From contig NZ_JAUCBS010000013.1 of NCBI RefSeq assembly GCF_034676705.1, positions 3,291,848 to 3,355,847 of the forward strand: a stretch of DNA of 64,000 bases, in the 5' to 3' direction. The translations under genes were made by a program, and so were the position numbers. Of this stretch, positions 33,811 through 44,211 are shown piece after piece. Each line of letters begins with the position of its first letter. Position 1 is the stretch's first letter. This DNA is from Gemmobacter sp. (GTDB lineage: Bacteria > Pseudomonadota > Alphaproteobacteria > Rhodobacterales > Rhodobacteraceae). The notes beneath the pieces are model-generated. The model was not told the origin of the DNA, did no database searches, and saw only the letters and a program-made list of their open reading frames with translations.

Positions 33811-34218
33811 ATGATCCGCCTGAACCTCTCCCCTGAACCCGCCTGGCTCGACCTCGGCGGCGGCGTGCGCCTGCGCCTTGTCCCACTGACCTCCGCCCTG
33901 ATCGGTGCCGCCCGAAGCGATGCACAGGTCGCCAGCCTCCCCGAAGACGCCCCCGCCGATCAGGTGGCCGTCGCCCTGGCCAAGGCGATTGGGTCGCTCG
34001 CCATCCTCGACTGGGAAGGGGTCGGCAATGCCGAGGGCTATCCCGTGCCGCCCACGCCCGAGGCCGTGGCCGCGCTTCTCGATCTCTTCCCGCTCTTCCA
34101 GCGGTTTCAGACGGACTATGTGGCCAAGGGCCTGATCCTGGCCGATGAGGGAAACGCCTCCGCGCCCTCGCCGAATGGCACTTCGGCGGGGGCGAAGGCT
34201 ACTGCGCCGGATGCGTAA
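33811..34218 (+). CDS. tail assembly chaperone, short form (gpG-like)
   Basis: 135 aa from the ATG at 33811. It sits between the tube and tape-measure genes. LDLGGGVRLRLVPLTSALIGAARSD and a helical middle fit tail chaperones. Near its end (codons 114-115) lies G GGA AAC at 34149-34155, a canonical -1 slippery heptamer. Ribosomes that do not shift end at the TAA at 34216. Confidence 0.75.
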   Translation: MIRLNLSPEPAWLDLGGGVRLRLVPLTSALIGAARSDAQVASLPEDAPADQVAVALAKAIGSLAILDWEGVGNAEGYPVPPTPEAVAALLDLFPLFQRFQTDYVAKGLILADEGNASAPSPNGTSAGAKATAPDA

Positions 34219-34487
34219 AGCCCTGCCCCGCCTGCCCCGCTGACCTTCACCGCCCCCGCACGTTTGAAGCCTGGCAGGTCTGGGAACTGGCCCAGTCCTT
34301 GCGCGGCCAGTTTCGCGCCATCCCCGGCGGGGTGGTCGGCTGGGACATAACGGCCGCCCTGGCGGTGGCTGAAGCGCTGGGCCTGAACCGGCTGATCGTG
34401 GCCGAGCTTTTGCCCCTGATCGAACCCTTCGCCGTGCGCGGCATCAACGTTCAAGTGAGAGCCCAGAACCATGACGACGCGATCTGA
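34155..34487 (+). CDS. -1 frameshift extension of the tail chaperone (gpT-like)
   Basis: The -1 frame opens right after a TGA at 34146-34148, at the slippery site, and runs to 34487, adding 110 residues to the first 115 of gpG (a 225-aa gpG-T fusion). The extension begins with a Cys-rich segment (HFGGGEGYCAGC, PCPACP) and then TFEAWQVWELAQSLRGQF and a helical end. It has no good start of its own and overlaps the tape-measure start at 34471. Lambda makes the same kind of fusion with GGGAAAG. Confidence 0.75.
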   Translation, partial: RLRALAEWHFGGGEGYCAGCVKPCPACPADLHRPRTFEAWQVWELAQSLRGQFRAIPGGVVGWDITAALAVAEALGLNRLIVAELLPLIEPFAVRGINVQVRAQNHDDAI

Positions 34488-36567
34488 ACGCCGGGTCTCG
34501 GTGCGCCTTGTCGCGACCGGTGGGCAGGCGCTGAAGGCAGAGCTGGTCGGCATCGGCCAGGAAGGTGCTCGCGCGCTGACTCTGATCGAAGCGGCGGGAC
34601 CCCGGGCGGCGGCAGGGCTGAACGCGGCCGGGGTCTCGGCAGGCGAGGCCATGCGCCAGATGCAAGACCTCGCCGATCGGGCGGCCCGGGCGGCCAGCGC
34701 ATTGCGCCAGGCGGGGGCTGTGTCGGGCACCGTCATGAATACCGTCAACCGCTCGACTGGCGTCTCGGGCGGCATGGCGCGCGACGCAGCCGATGTTGCG
34801 GCCTATGGCCGGGCCCTCGATGACCTCCGCGCCAAGCACAACCCGCTCTTCGCGGTGGTGCGGGAGTATCGATCGACCCTGACTGAGATCCGGCAAGCGC
34901 ACCGGGTCGGGGCAATCTCGGCCGAGGAGATGACAGCTGCCATCGGCCGCGAGCGCCAGGAAACGCTGGCCAGCATCGCGGCGATCAAGGGCCGGACCAC
35001 CGCGCTGGGCGGGATGAGCACGGCGACCCGCAACGCTAGCCACCGCATGGCGAACCTGTCGTTTCAGCTACAGGATATCGGCGTGTCCCTCGCAGGCGGC
35101 ATGAATCCCTTCATGGTCATGGCGCAGCAAGGCAGCCAGATTTCCCAGATTTATGGCTTTGGGAATGGCGGGGTCGGCGCCCTCTTCCGCGATCTGGGCG
35201 GCATGGCCCGCACCCTTGGCCAAGGGGTGCTGCAAGTCGCCGGGCGTTTCCCGCTGGTGACGGCCGCCGTGGCGCTGGGCTCGGCCGCGATCGCCGGGAT
35301 GAGGAACGAGATCAACGAGACTACCGGTGCGCAGGTCAGCTTCACGGATGTCGCCCGCGCCGCCTGGCAGGTCTTTGCGGAGAACGTCTACCAGATCGGC
35401 AAACCCGTCTTCGACACGATCCGGGGCTGGTGGGACAATGCCGTCGCCTGGGCCGATTGGGCCTGGGAGCGGATCGTCGACGGCGTCATCTGGATGGGCG
35501 ACCTCGTCATCAACGCCTTCAAGGTTGCAGCCGCGGGCGCCACCTACGCCTTCCAGGGTGTGCCCGATGCCGTCGGCGCCCTCGCGGTGGGCGCGGCCAA
35601 TGCCGTGATCGATGCCGTCAACTGGATGATCGAGAAGGCATTGGCCGGGATCAACGCCCTCGCCGAGGCGGCGAACGCAGCCCTCGAAGCTGTCGGCCTT
35701 GATCCGGCCCTGTCGACGCTGGACCCGGCCACTTTCCGCATCGACAGCGTGGCCAACCCCTATGCCGCCCGAGATGCGGAACGCCGGGCGGCCTTGGCGG
35801 CGCAAATCCGCGGCATCGTCTCAGGCTCGCCGCTCTCGGAATACTTCAACGACGTCCGCGATCGGGCGCTGCAAATCTCCATCACGCCCGACAATCCGGC
35901 CGAAGGTGGGGCTGGCGGCGCTGGCGGCCCGTTGCAGACGGCCGAAGAAGTCGCCGCAGCCGCCGATGTTGCGGCAACCGGTTGGGCGGCGGTCAGTGAG
36001 GCGCTTTCCACCTACGCCGCCGAGGCCGCAAACTGGGGCGGCAGCGTCGGTGAAGCGATCACCTCGGCCTTCCGTGCAGGGGAGGAGGCTGTCGCCGAGT
36101 TCGTCCGGACTGGGAAGCTGGATTTCTCGAGTTTGGCGACCTCGATCATCGCCGATTTGGCCAAGATCGCCTTCCGCCGCTTCGTCTTCGGCCCCCTCGC
36201 CTCGGCGCTGGGCGGAGTTCTTGGCGGGATTGGCGGGGGCATCAGCGGCGGATCGATTTCGGCCGGGGTCTATCACGCGGGCGGCCGGGTGCCCGGCCCC
36301 GCCAGCATGATGATCCCCGCCGCGGCCCTCGCTGCCGCCCCGCGCTTCCACAACGGCGGCGGCATGGGGCTTGGGTCCGACGAATACGCGGCCGTCCTAC
36401 TGCGCGGCGAACGCGTCCTGAACCGTGCCGAGACCCGCGCCTGGGAAGGCGGGGCGGGCACCACCGTCAACATCTACGCCCGCGATGCCGAAAGCTTCCG
36501 CGCTTCCCGCGCCCAAGTCGCCTCCGACATCGCCCGGGCCGTGGCATATGGCCGAAGGAGCAGCTGA
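34471..36567 (+). CDS. tail tape measure protein
   Basis: 698 aa, Ala-rich and helical. The N-terminal coiled regions (about 40-190) are followed by a hydrophobic part (LGQGVLQVAGRFPLVTAAVALGSAAIAGM, about 255-280) and a Trp-rich segment (GWWDNAVAWADWAWERIVDGVIWMGD). The C-terminus is Gly-rich with a conserved AVLLRGERVLNRAETR. It sets tail length and is partly ejected into the host membrane. Confidence 0.88.
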   Translation: MTTRSERRVSVRLVATGGQALKAELVGIGQEGARALTLIEAAGPRAAAGLNAAGVSAGEAMRQMQDLADRAARAASALRQAGAVSGTVMNTVNRSTGVSGGMARDAADVAAYGRALDDLRAKHNPLFAVVREYRSTLTEIRQAHRVGAISAEEMTAAIGRERQETLASIAAIKGRTTALGGMSTATRNASHRMANLSFQLQDIGVSLAGGMNPFMVMAQQGSQISQIYGFGNGGVGALFRDLGGMARTLGQGVLQVAGRFPLVTAAVALGSAAIAGMRNEINETTGAQVSFTDVARAAWQVFAENVYQIGKPVFDTIRGWWDNAVAWADWAWERIVDGVIWMGDLVINAFKVAAAGATYAFQGVPDAVGALAVGAANAVIDAVNWMIEKALAGINALAEAANAALEAVGLDPALSTLDPATFRIDSVANPYAARDAERRAALAAQIRGIVSGSPLSEYFNDVRDRALQISITPDNPAEGGAGGAGGPLQTAEEVAAAADVAATGWAAVSEALSTYAAEAANWGGSVGEAITSAFRAGEEAVAEFVRTGKLDFSSLATSIIADLAKIAFRRFVFGPLASALGGVLGGIGGGISGGSISAGVYHAGGRVPGPASMMIPAAALAAAPRFHNGGGMGLGSDEYAAVLLRGERVLNRAETRAWEGGAGTTVNIYARDAESFRASRAQVASDIARAVAYGRRSS

Positions 36568-37194
36568 ATGGCGTTTCACGAGATACGGTTTCCGGACAGC
36601 ATCAGCCGCGGCGCAAAGGGCGGGCCGGAACGCCGCACACGCATTGTCGAACTGGCCTCCGGCGACGAGGAGCGCAACGCGTCCTGGGCAAACTCGCGGC
36701 GCCGCTATGACGTTTCCTATGGCGTGCGCCGGGCTGACGATCTGGCCGCGGTCGTCGCCTTCTTCGAGGCCCGCAACGGTCGGCTGTATGCGTTCCGGTT
36801 CAAGGACTGGTCGGACTACAAGTCCTGCCTGCCCTCGGCGGCGCCTGCGGCCACCGACCAGATCATCGGCACCGGAAACGGCAGCACGACAGCGTTTCAG
36901 CTGGTGAAGACCTATGCCTCCGGCGCGCAATCCTGGGCGCGGACGATCATCAAGCCAGTTGCGGGAACTGTGACGGTTTCTCTGAACGGGGTCGCGCAGG
37001 GGTCCGGCTGGTCGGTCAACACGACGACCGGGATCGTCACCTTCGCTGTTCCTCCCTCCACCGGCGCCGTGATCCGCGCGGGCTTCGAATTCGACGTGCC
37101 GGTGCGCTTCGACACCGACGAGTTGCCCGTCACGCTCGACATCGAACGCACTGGCTCCATCCCCTCCATCCCCCTGATCGAGGTGCGCCGATGA
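36568..37194 (+). CDS. tail protein, DUF2460 (GTA gp12-like)
   Basis: 208 aa. FHEIRFPDSISRGAKGGPERRT at the start and RFKDWSDYKSC in the middle are the TIGR02217/DUF2460 signature. In the Rhodobacter gene transfer agent the homologue is a distal tail protein. It follows the tape measure with no gap and overlaps the next gene by ATGA. Confidence 0.85.
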   Translation: MAFHEIRFPDSISRGAKGGPERRTRIVELASGDEERNASWANSRRRYDVSYGVRRADDLAAVVAFFEARNGRLYAFRFKDWSDYKSCLPSAAPAATDQIIGTGNGSTTAFQLVKTYASGAQSWARTIIKPVAGTVTVSLNGVAQGSGWSVNTTTGIVTFAVPPSTGAVIRAGFEFDVPVRFDTDELPVTLDIERTGSIPSIPLIEVRR

Positions 37195-37490
37195 CCCCAC
37201 CCAAAGACCGCAACACCATGAGCTACGTCGCTTATGTCAGTCTCGCGTTGGCCCTTTCCGCCCAAGGCGGGGCCGCGATCTGGTGGGCCGGGATTATCAA
37301 CACCCGCGTCGCCATGCTCGAACGGCAATTCGACGATCTGGCGATGATCCGCCCCGAGCAAATCCGCGACGTGGCCGAGGCCCTGCGCGCGATCGCTGTG
37401 ATCGAAGAGCGAATGATCCGCCTCGACGAGAACATCGCCCGCATCGGCGCCGCCGTTGGCCGCCTCGAACAACAGGACCGCACCCCATGA
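37191..37490 (+). CDS. small membrane/coiled-coil protein
   Basis: 99 aa: one membrane segment (about 12-32, YVAYVSLALALSAQGGAAIW) and a helical coiled-coil end (EALRAIAVIEERMIRLDENIARIGAAVGRLEQQ). It is overlapped by ATGA on both sides, so it is a genuine gene between the DUF2460 and DUF2163 genes. It has no counterpart in the GTA tail-tip order that I know of. Confidence 0.65.
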   Translation: MTPPKDRNTMSYVAYVSLALALSAQGGAAIWWAGIINTRVAMLERQFDDLAMIRPEQIRDVAEALRAIAVIEERMIRLDENIARIGAAVGRLEQQDRTP

Positions 37491-38392
37491 AGACCCTGCC
37501 CGCAGGTTTCCAAGCGCATTTGGACGAAGGCACAACCACCCTCGCGTGGTGTTGGCGGCTGCAACGACGGGATGGCGCCGTCTTCGGCTTTACCGATCAT
37601 GATCGGGTGCTGGCCTTCGCGGGGACCGGTTTCGAACCCGAGACGGGTTTCGCAGCCAGCGAGATCAGAAGCCTCGGCGATCTGTCGGTTGACGCACAGG
37701 ACGTGCAAGGCGCGCTGCGGTCTGATCGGATCACCGAGATCGATATCGCCGACGGGCTCTGGGACAATGCCGCAGTCGAGGTTTGGCTGGTGAACTGGCA
37801 AGTGGTCAGCCAGCGCGTGTTGATGCGCCGCGGCAGCATCGGCGAGATCAGGCGCGGGCGTCATGCCTTCACGGCCGAGGTTCGGGCGCTGGCGCATCTC
37901 TTGAACCAACCTGTCGGCCGGACGTTCCAGTATTTCTGCGACGCGACGCTGGGCGATGCGCGCTGCGGGGTAAACCTGACAGGGCCGCTCTATCGGGGCA
38001 CCGGCGCTGCGACAGCCACGGTCGGCGACCGGCGTTTTACAGTCGCGACTGGACTCGGCGCCTTTGCCTCGGGGTGGTTCGATTTCGGGGTGGTGGAATG
38101 GACTAGCGGCGCCAATGCCGGGCGGCGGGCGGAAGTGGCGGGTCACACGCTTGCCAGCGGCACTGCCACGATCACCCTGATCGAGGCACCGGTGCGGCCA
38201 ATCACGCCGGGCGACGCCTTCGCCATCACCGCAGGCTGCGACAAGCGCCACGCCACCTGCCGCGACCGGTTCGGCAATGCGCTGAACTTCCGCGGCTTCC
38301 CATCGATCCCCGGCGACGATCTGGTCACCCGCTATCCGAACGAGACCGACGCAAACTCCGGCGCGCCGCTGCGCCCCCTTGCCGATGGCTGA
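37487..38392 (+). CDS. tail protein, DUF2163 (GTA gp13-like)
   Basis: 301 aa from the ATG at 37487. WRLQRRDGAVFGFTDHDRVLAF near 23 and the Cys-rich end CDATLGDARCGVNL ... AGCDKRHATCRDRFGNALNFRGFPSIPGDD are the DUF2163 pattern, a distal tail protein with structural metal or disulfide Cys. Coupled to genes on both sides. Confidence 0.88.
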   Translation: MKTLPAGFQAHLDEGTTTLAWCWRLQRRDGAVFGFTDHDRVLAFAGTGFEPETGFAASEIRSLGDLSVDAQDVQGALRSDRITEIDIADGLWDNAAVEVWLVNWQVVSQRVLMRRGSIGEIRRGRHAFTAEVRALAHLLNQPVGRTFQYFCDATLGDARCGVNLTGPLYRGTGAATATVGDRRFTVATGLGAFASGWFDFGVVEWTSGANAGRRAEVAGHTLASGTATITLIEAPVRPITPGDAFAITAGCDKRHATCRDRFGNALNFRGFPSIPGDDLVTRYPNETDANSGAPLRPLADG

Positions 38393-38840
38393 GGCCCGCG
38401 CCCCGGCCGATCCCGCCCGGGTGGTGGCAATCGCGGAACGCTGGCTTGGGACGCCCTATCTGCATCAGGCCTCTGTCCGGGGTCTCGGCACCGATTGCCT
38501 CGGCCTCGCCCGCGGCATCTGGCGCGATCTGCACGGGGCCGAACCGATCGCCCCGCCGCCCTATACCCGCGATTGGGGCGAAAGCAGCTGCCGCGAAGTG
38601 ATGTGGGAAGCGGCCCGGGCCTTCCTGATCGAGATCCCCGTAGGTGCGGCCGAACCTGGCGCCCTGATCCTCTTCCGCATGGTCGCGACCAGTCCGGCCA
38701 AGCACTGCGGCATCCTCGTGCCGGGGCCCGCCGACCAGCTGGCCCTGATCCATGCCCGCGAGACCACCGGCGTCACGCGCGAACCCTTCACCCTGCCCTG
38801 GCGCCGCCGCGCCGTGGCGGCTTTCCTCTTTCCAGGCTGA
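38385..38840 (+). CDS. NlpC/P60 cysteine peptidase of the tail tip (GTA gp14-like)
   Basis: 151 aa from the ATG at 38385. GTDCLGLARGIWRDL supplies the catalytic Cys, and AKHCGILVPGP the His region. It is a peptidoglycan endopeptidase likely mounted on the tail tip to open the cell wall. It overlaps the DUF2163 gene by 8 bases. Confidence 0.85.
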   Translation: MAEARAPADPARVVAIAERWLGTPYLHQASVRGLGTDCLGLARGIWRDLHGAEPIAPPPYTRDWGESSCREVMWEAARAFLIEIPVGAAEPGALILFRMVATSPAKHCGILVPGPADQLALIHARETTGVTREPFTLPWRRRAVAAFLFPG

Positions 38841-38845
38841 TCCCC

Positions 38846-40211
38846 ATGGCAACCATGCTCCTCGCCGCCGCCGGTTCCGCAATCGGCAGCGCCTTCGGTG
38901 GCGCCTTTCTCGGCTTCAGCGCCGCCACGATCGGCGGCGCCATTGGGACGTTCGCGGGCTCTGTCATTGACAGCCTGATCATCGGCTCGCTTGCCCCCGA
39001 TCAGCGGATTGAAGGCGCAAAGCTCGACGATCTGCGCCTAACCTCGGCCACCGAGGGCGCCGTGATCCCGCGGCTATACGGCACGATGCGGCTGGGCGGG
39101 AATATCATCTGGGCGACGGATTTCCGCGAAGAGCAGTTCCGCCAGACCCAAGGCGGCGGCAAAGGCGGCGGGCCCAAGGTCGTCACCGAAGGCTATCGCT
39201 ACTACGCCTCTTTCGCCGTCGCCCTTTGCGAAGGCCCGATCGGCGGCGTCTGCCGTATCTGGGCCGATGGCAAGCCCTTCGATGTGCCGGGCGCCGTGAT
39301 CCGGGTGCATCTCGGCACGGAAAGCCAGATGCCCGATCCCTTCATCGAAGCGAAGGAAGGCGCTGGGCAGGCCCCGGCCTATCGCGGCGTGGCCTATGTC
39401 GTTTTCGAGGATCTGGCGCTCGAGAGTTTCGGTAACCGTCTGCCGCAACTGTCTTTCGAGGTGATCCGGCCCTCGCCCGATCCCGGCGCCATGGAACGCG
39501 TCGTCCGTGCCGTGAACCTGATCCCCTCCGCGGGCGAGTTCGTCTATGCGACCGAGACTGTTACCCGCACCACGGCCGCCCCGGGCCTTTGGGGGTCGTC
39601 GGGTGGCAATGGCACCTCCACCCCGGAGAATGAGAACAGCGTCGAAGGCCTGCCCGATCTGGTAGCCTCGCTGAACCGGCTGGATGCCGCCCTGCCGGAC
39701 TGCGAAGCGGTGTCGCTGGTCGTTTCATGGTTCGGCACGGACCTGCGCGCAGGCAACTGCCAGATCAAACCGGGCGTGGAATCCGCCACCAAGACCACCA
39801 CGCCGATGGACTGGTGGGTCAACGGCGTCACGCGCGCAGCGGCCCATGTCGTCTCCACTGTCGATGGCGGCCCGGCCTATGGCGGCACGCCCACGGATGC
39901 GGCCGTGGTGCATGCCATCCAAGAACTGAAGGCGCGCGGCAAGCGCGTGACCTTTTACCCCTTCATCCTGATGGATATTCCGGCCGCCAATACGCTGCCG
40001 AACCCCTATTCGCCGAACGGCACCACCCCGGGCCAGCCGGTCTATCCCTGGCGCGGCCGGATCACCTGCGCCCCGGCGGCAGGATTTGCGGGCACGGTCG
40101 ACAAGACGGCGGCGGCAGGGACGCAGGTTGCAGCCTTCTTCGGCTCGGCCACCCCGGGGCAGTTTGCGGTGTCAGGCACGACTGTCAACTTCACCGGCAG
40201 CCCCAGCGATT
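38846..40211 (+). pseudogene. tail hub/TIM-barrel protein, 5' part (split by IS256-family element)
   Basis: First 455 codons of the GTA gp15-like tail hub. A Gly/Ala-rich hydrophobic start (LLAAAGSAIGSAFGGAFLGFSAATIGGAIGTFAG) precedes PRLYGTMRLGGNIIWATDFRE and the first half of the TIM-barrel-like domain. The frame meets a TGA two bases into the IS (product VNFTGSPSD). Removing the IS and one 8-bp duplicate joins it in frame to 41594-44199, giving a 1323-residue protein. Confidence 0.9.
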
Positions 40212-41585
40212 GATAGTGCCCCACGGCGTGGTGTAGGAGCGCCGACCTTCTGAGAGGTCCTGGTCTGTCAGGTAGCCACGGCAGGCAGCCTGACGTTGGG
40301 ATTGTCGGTGACGCGGGCGAGCGTTTCAAGGCTCATGTATCGCCGCGCGACGGCCCACTCGTCGTTGGTCTCGAGCATCAGCGCGCCGACGAGGCGGACG
40401 ATGGCAGCATCGTTCGGGAAGATCCCTATGACATCGGCTCGCCGTTTCACCTCGCGGTTCACACGTTCCAGCGGGTTGGTGGAGGCGATCTGGGTCCAGT
40501 GCTCGCGGGGAAACGACATGTAAGCGAGGACATCGTCGCAGGAGGCGTCCATCAGGGCACCGAGTTTGGGCTGCTTTTCCCGCAGGGCGTCGGCCACGAC
40601 ATTCCACTGTGCCTCGGCGTCGGCCTTGCTCTCCTGGGCAAAGATCGTCTTCAGCATCGCCGCCACCGCGGTGCGCTGCTTTGCCGGAGCGTAAGCCAGG
40701 ACGTTGCGCATCCAGTGAATGCGGCATCTCTGGTGGGTGGCGTTGAAGACCCGGCGCGCCGCGGCCCGCAGGCCCTTGTGGTCGTCTGCGATCACCAGCT
40801 TCACGCCGCGCAGGCCCCGGTCCGCAAGACTGCGCAGGAAGTCGGTCCAGAAGGTCTCCGCCTCGGACGGACCGGTGGCGACGCCCAGCACCTCGCGCTT
40901 GCCGTCCTCGTTCACGGCCACGGCGAGTATCACCGCCTTGCTGATGATGCGCCCGCCCTCCCTGACCTTGAGGTAGGTGGCGTCGAGCCAGAGATAGGGC
41001 CACGCACCTTCCAGGGGGCGGGCCAGGAAGGCGTCCACCCGCTCATCGATCTCCATGCACAGCCGGCTGACCTGGCTCTTCGACATGCCACCAGCGCCCA
41101 TGGCTTTGACCAGATCATCGACGGACCGCGTCGAGATGCCGTGGACGTAGGCTTCCTGGATCACAGCAACCAAGGCTTTCTCCGCCGTGCGGCGTGGCTC
41201 GAGGAAGCTGGGGAAGTAGCTTCCCTTCCGCAGCTTCGGGATCTCCAGCGAGATGCGGCCAGCGCGCGTGTCCCAGTCCCGGTCGCGGTATCCGTTTCGC
41301 TGGGCTTCCCGCATCGGCGAGCGCGCACCTTTGGCCGCGCCCGTCCGCGCCTCGATCTCTGCTTCCATGATCCGCTCGGCCGCAAAGGCCAGCATCTCGC
41401 GCACGAGGTCGCCATCGGCCTGCTTCTCAACCAGCTCGATCAGCGCCATTCTGTCGTCGGTCATCGTCATCTCCGTCTCAGGTTTCAGGTGTCGCAACCC
41501 AAACCTTTCCGAAGATCGACGGTGACCGCCAGCGTCGCCATCAGCGTCGCCTGCGGCCTCCTACACCACGCCGTGGGGCACTATC
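40212..41585 (-). mobile_element. IS256-family insertion sequence
   Basis: 1374 bp. The terminal inverted repeats begin GATAGTGCCCCACGG and match for about 26 bp. An 8-bp target duplication CAGCGATT is present at 40204-40211 and 41586-41593. It has one transposase gene on the minus strand. Confidence 0.9.
40268..41464 (-). CDS. IS256-family (Mutator-type) transposase
   Basis: 398 aa from the ATG at 41464 (GGAG upstream; longer starts are open to 41497). DDE residues: LWLDATYLKV, KLVIADDHKGLR and the C-terminal TNPLERVNREVKRR (Glu). RCRIHWMRNVLAYAPAKQR is the C-x-x-H-type signature of the family. It appears intact. Confidence 0.9.
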   Translation of the reverse strand: MTDDRMALIELVEKQADGDLVREMLAFAAERIMEAEIEARTGAAKGARSPMREAQRNGYRDRDWDTRAGRISLEIPKLRKGSYFPSFLEPRRTAEKALVAVIQEAYVHGISTRSVDDLVKAMGAGGMSKSQVSRLCMEIDERVDAFLARPLEGAWPYLWLDATYLKVREGGRIISKAVILAVAVNEDGKREVLGVATGPSEAETFWTDFLRSLADRGLRGVKLVIADDHKGLRAAARRVFNATHQRCRIHWMRNVLAYAPAKQRTAVAAMLKTIFAQESKADAEAQWNVVADALREKQPKLGALMDASCDDVLAYMSFPREHWTQIASTNPLERVNREVKRRADVIGIFPNDAAIVRLVGALMLETNDEWAVARRYMSLETLARVTDNPNVRLPAVAT

Positions 41586-41593
41586 CAGCGATT

Positions 41594-44199
41594 GGGGCCT
41601 GCGCCGGATGATCCTGCACTATGCGCACCTCTGCGCGGCAGCCGGGGGTGTCGATGCCTTCCTGATCGGCACCGAGATGCGCGGGCTGACGCAAATCCGC
41701 TCCGGTGCATCGACCTATCCAGCCGTCACGGCCTTCGTACAACTGGCCGCCGATGTCAGCGCAATCCTCGGGCCTGCCACCAAGGTCAGCTATGCCGCTG
41801 ACTGGTCGGAATATTTCGGCCATCAACCTGCCGATGGAACAGGGGATGTGTTCTTTCACCTCGATCCGCTCTGGGCCTCGCCGAACGTGGATTTCGTGGC
41901 GATCGACAACTACCTGCCGCTCTCGGACTGGCGCGATGGCGATGATCACCTCGATGCCCTGGCCGGATGGCAGGGGCCGCAGCAGGCCGCCTACCTGCAA
42001 GCCAACATCGAAGGGGGTGAAGGCTACGACTGGTTCTATGCCTCCTCGGCCGATCGCCTGGCGCAAATCCGCACCCCCATCACGGATGGCGCGGGCAAAC
42101 CTTGGGTGTTTCGGCCGAAAGACCTGCGGAACTGGTGGAGCCAGCCACACGTCAACCGCCCCGCCGGGGTGGAAAGCGGCGGGCCCACCGCTTGGGTGCC
42201 CGGATCAAAGCCGATCCGTTTCACCGAAGCCGGTGCGCCTTGCGTCGATCGCGGCACCAACCAGCCGAATGTCTTTGTCGATCCCAAATCCTCGGAATCG
42301 CTGCTGCCTCACTTTTCACGCGGCTGGCCCGACGAATTCATCCAGCGCCGCTATGCCGAAGCGCTGATCGGCTATTGGGCGAACCCAGTCAACAACCCGG
42401 CCGCCAGCCTCTATTCCGGCCGCATGATCGAGACGGCCGAGATCGCGCTTTGGACATGGGACGCCCGCCCCTTCCCGGCCTTTCCTGCCCGCAGCGATGT
42501 CTGGTCCGATGCCGAGAACTGGCGGCTGGGACACTGGCTCACCGGCCGCGCAGGAGCCACAGGCCTCGCCGAACTCGTGGCCGAACTTTGCGCCCGCGCT
42601 GGGCTTGCGCCCTCTGACCTCGACGTGACCGATCTCGCAGGTTCCGTGCCGGGTTTTGCGGTCAACGCGATCGAAAGGCCCCGCGCTTCCATCGAGACCC
42701 TCGCCCGCCTTTTCGGCTTCGACGCTTTCGAGGCTGAGGGCAAAATCTGCTTTCGCATGCGGGGGCAGCGCCCGGTGGCCACGATCACCCTCGACAGCCT
42801 CGTCGCGGCCAGCCGCGAGGCCGAGGACCTGGAACTGACCCGTGCGCAGGAGACCGAACTGCCCCTCGCCCTCAAATGGCGGCTGATGGCCCGCGACGAA
42901 GAATTCGCAGGCATAACGGTCGAAGCCCGGCGGATCACCTTCGACACGGCACGGATTTCGGCCGAGCAACTGCCGATCGCCTCAACCAGCGGCGCAGCCG
43001 AACGCGGGGTGCGCCGGGCCCTCTTCGAGGCATGGGTCGGCCGCGAGAAGGCAAGTTTCACCTTGCCGCCCTCACGCCTCGCGCTGGACCCCGCTGATGT
43101 GGTCCTGCTGGATCACGACAACCGCCTGATCGAATTCGCTCTCACCTCGATAACCGACGGCACCGGGCGGCGGGTGGAAGCGCGGCGGTCGGATCGCGCG
43201 CTCTACGACCTTGCACCCGGATCGGATCGGGGCGCGAGCTCGGGCGCGAAGGCGGTCTACGGCCCGCCCCTCGTTGCGCTCATGAACCTGCCGCAGCTGT
43301 CGGAGGATTTCCCCGACTGGCAGCCCTATGCCGCGGCCCATGCTGCCCCGTGGTACGGCACGGCCGCTGTCTGGCGGTCGGCCTCGACGGACGGATTTTC
43401 CGTCCTGACCACCGTCTCCCGGCCGGGCTGGTTCGGCACTCTCGCCTTCCCTTTTTACGCGGGGCCGACCAACCGCTTCGACCGCGGCAACGAGCTTTGG
43501 GTCGAAATGATCGCGGGCCAGTTCGCCAGCGTCAGCGATACCAGCGTTTTCTCCGGCACGAACTGGCTGGCGATCGAGACCGCCCACGACCTCTGGGAGA
43601 TTGTCGGCTTCGCCACCGCCAGCCTGCAATCCCCCGGGCGCTGGCGTTTGACCCGGCTCCTGCGCGGCCTTCTCGGCACCGAGGACGCCATCGCCACTCC
43701 CGCCCCGGCCGGAGCGCGAGTGGTCGTGCTGGACGGCGGGGTCAAACCCCTGCCAATCGGCAGCGCCGACTATGGTGCGGCCTGGAACTGGCGGATCGGG
43801 GCTTCGAGCAAACCCGCAAGCGATCCGGCAAACCTTGCTGTCACCTTCGCACCATCGGCCCGTGGCTTGCGCCCTTGGCGGCCGTGTCACGCCCAGCGGA
43901 GCAACCTGCCCGGCGGCGATATCGCCCTCAGCTGGACCCGGCGCACCCGGGCCTTTGCGGGCGACAACTGGGCCTTGACCGAAGTGCCGTTGGGCGAGGC
44001 AGCCGAGGGCTATGAACTCGATATACTGAACGGACTGGCGGTCGTGCGCACGGTCTCCAGCCTCACCACCCCCGCCTTCATCTACACGGCCGCCATGCAA
44101 ACAGCCGACTTCGGCAGCCCGGTTTCTGGCCCCCTCGCGGTGCGCATCGCGCAGATCGGCGCGCTGGGCCGGGGCGCAATCCTCAACATCACCCTTTGA
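41594..44199 (+). pseudogene. tail hub/TIM-barrel protein, 3' part
   Basis: Continues the split gene: WGLRRMILHYAHLCAAAGGVDAF, IGTEMRGLTQIR, VSYAADWSEYFGH and NPASLYSGRM are the GTA TIM-barrel (glycoside-hydrolase-like) domain. A long beta-rich hub domain follows (RLLRGLLGTEDAI is conserved). An ATG at 41608 could start an 863-aa fragment, but without the N-terminal part it is unlikely to assemble. Confidence 0.88.
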
Positions 44200-44211
44200 T
44201 CCGGAGGCCCG

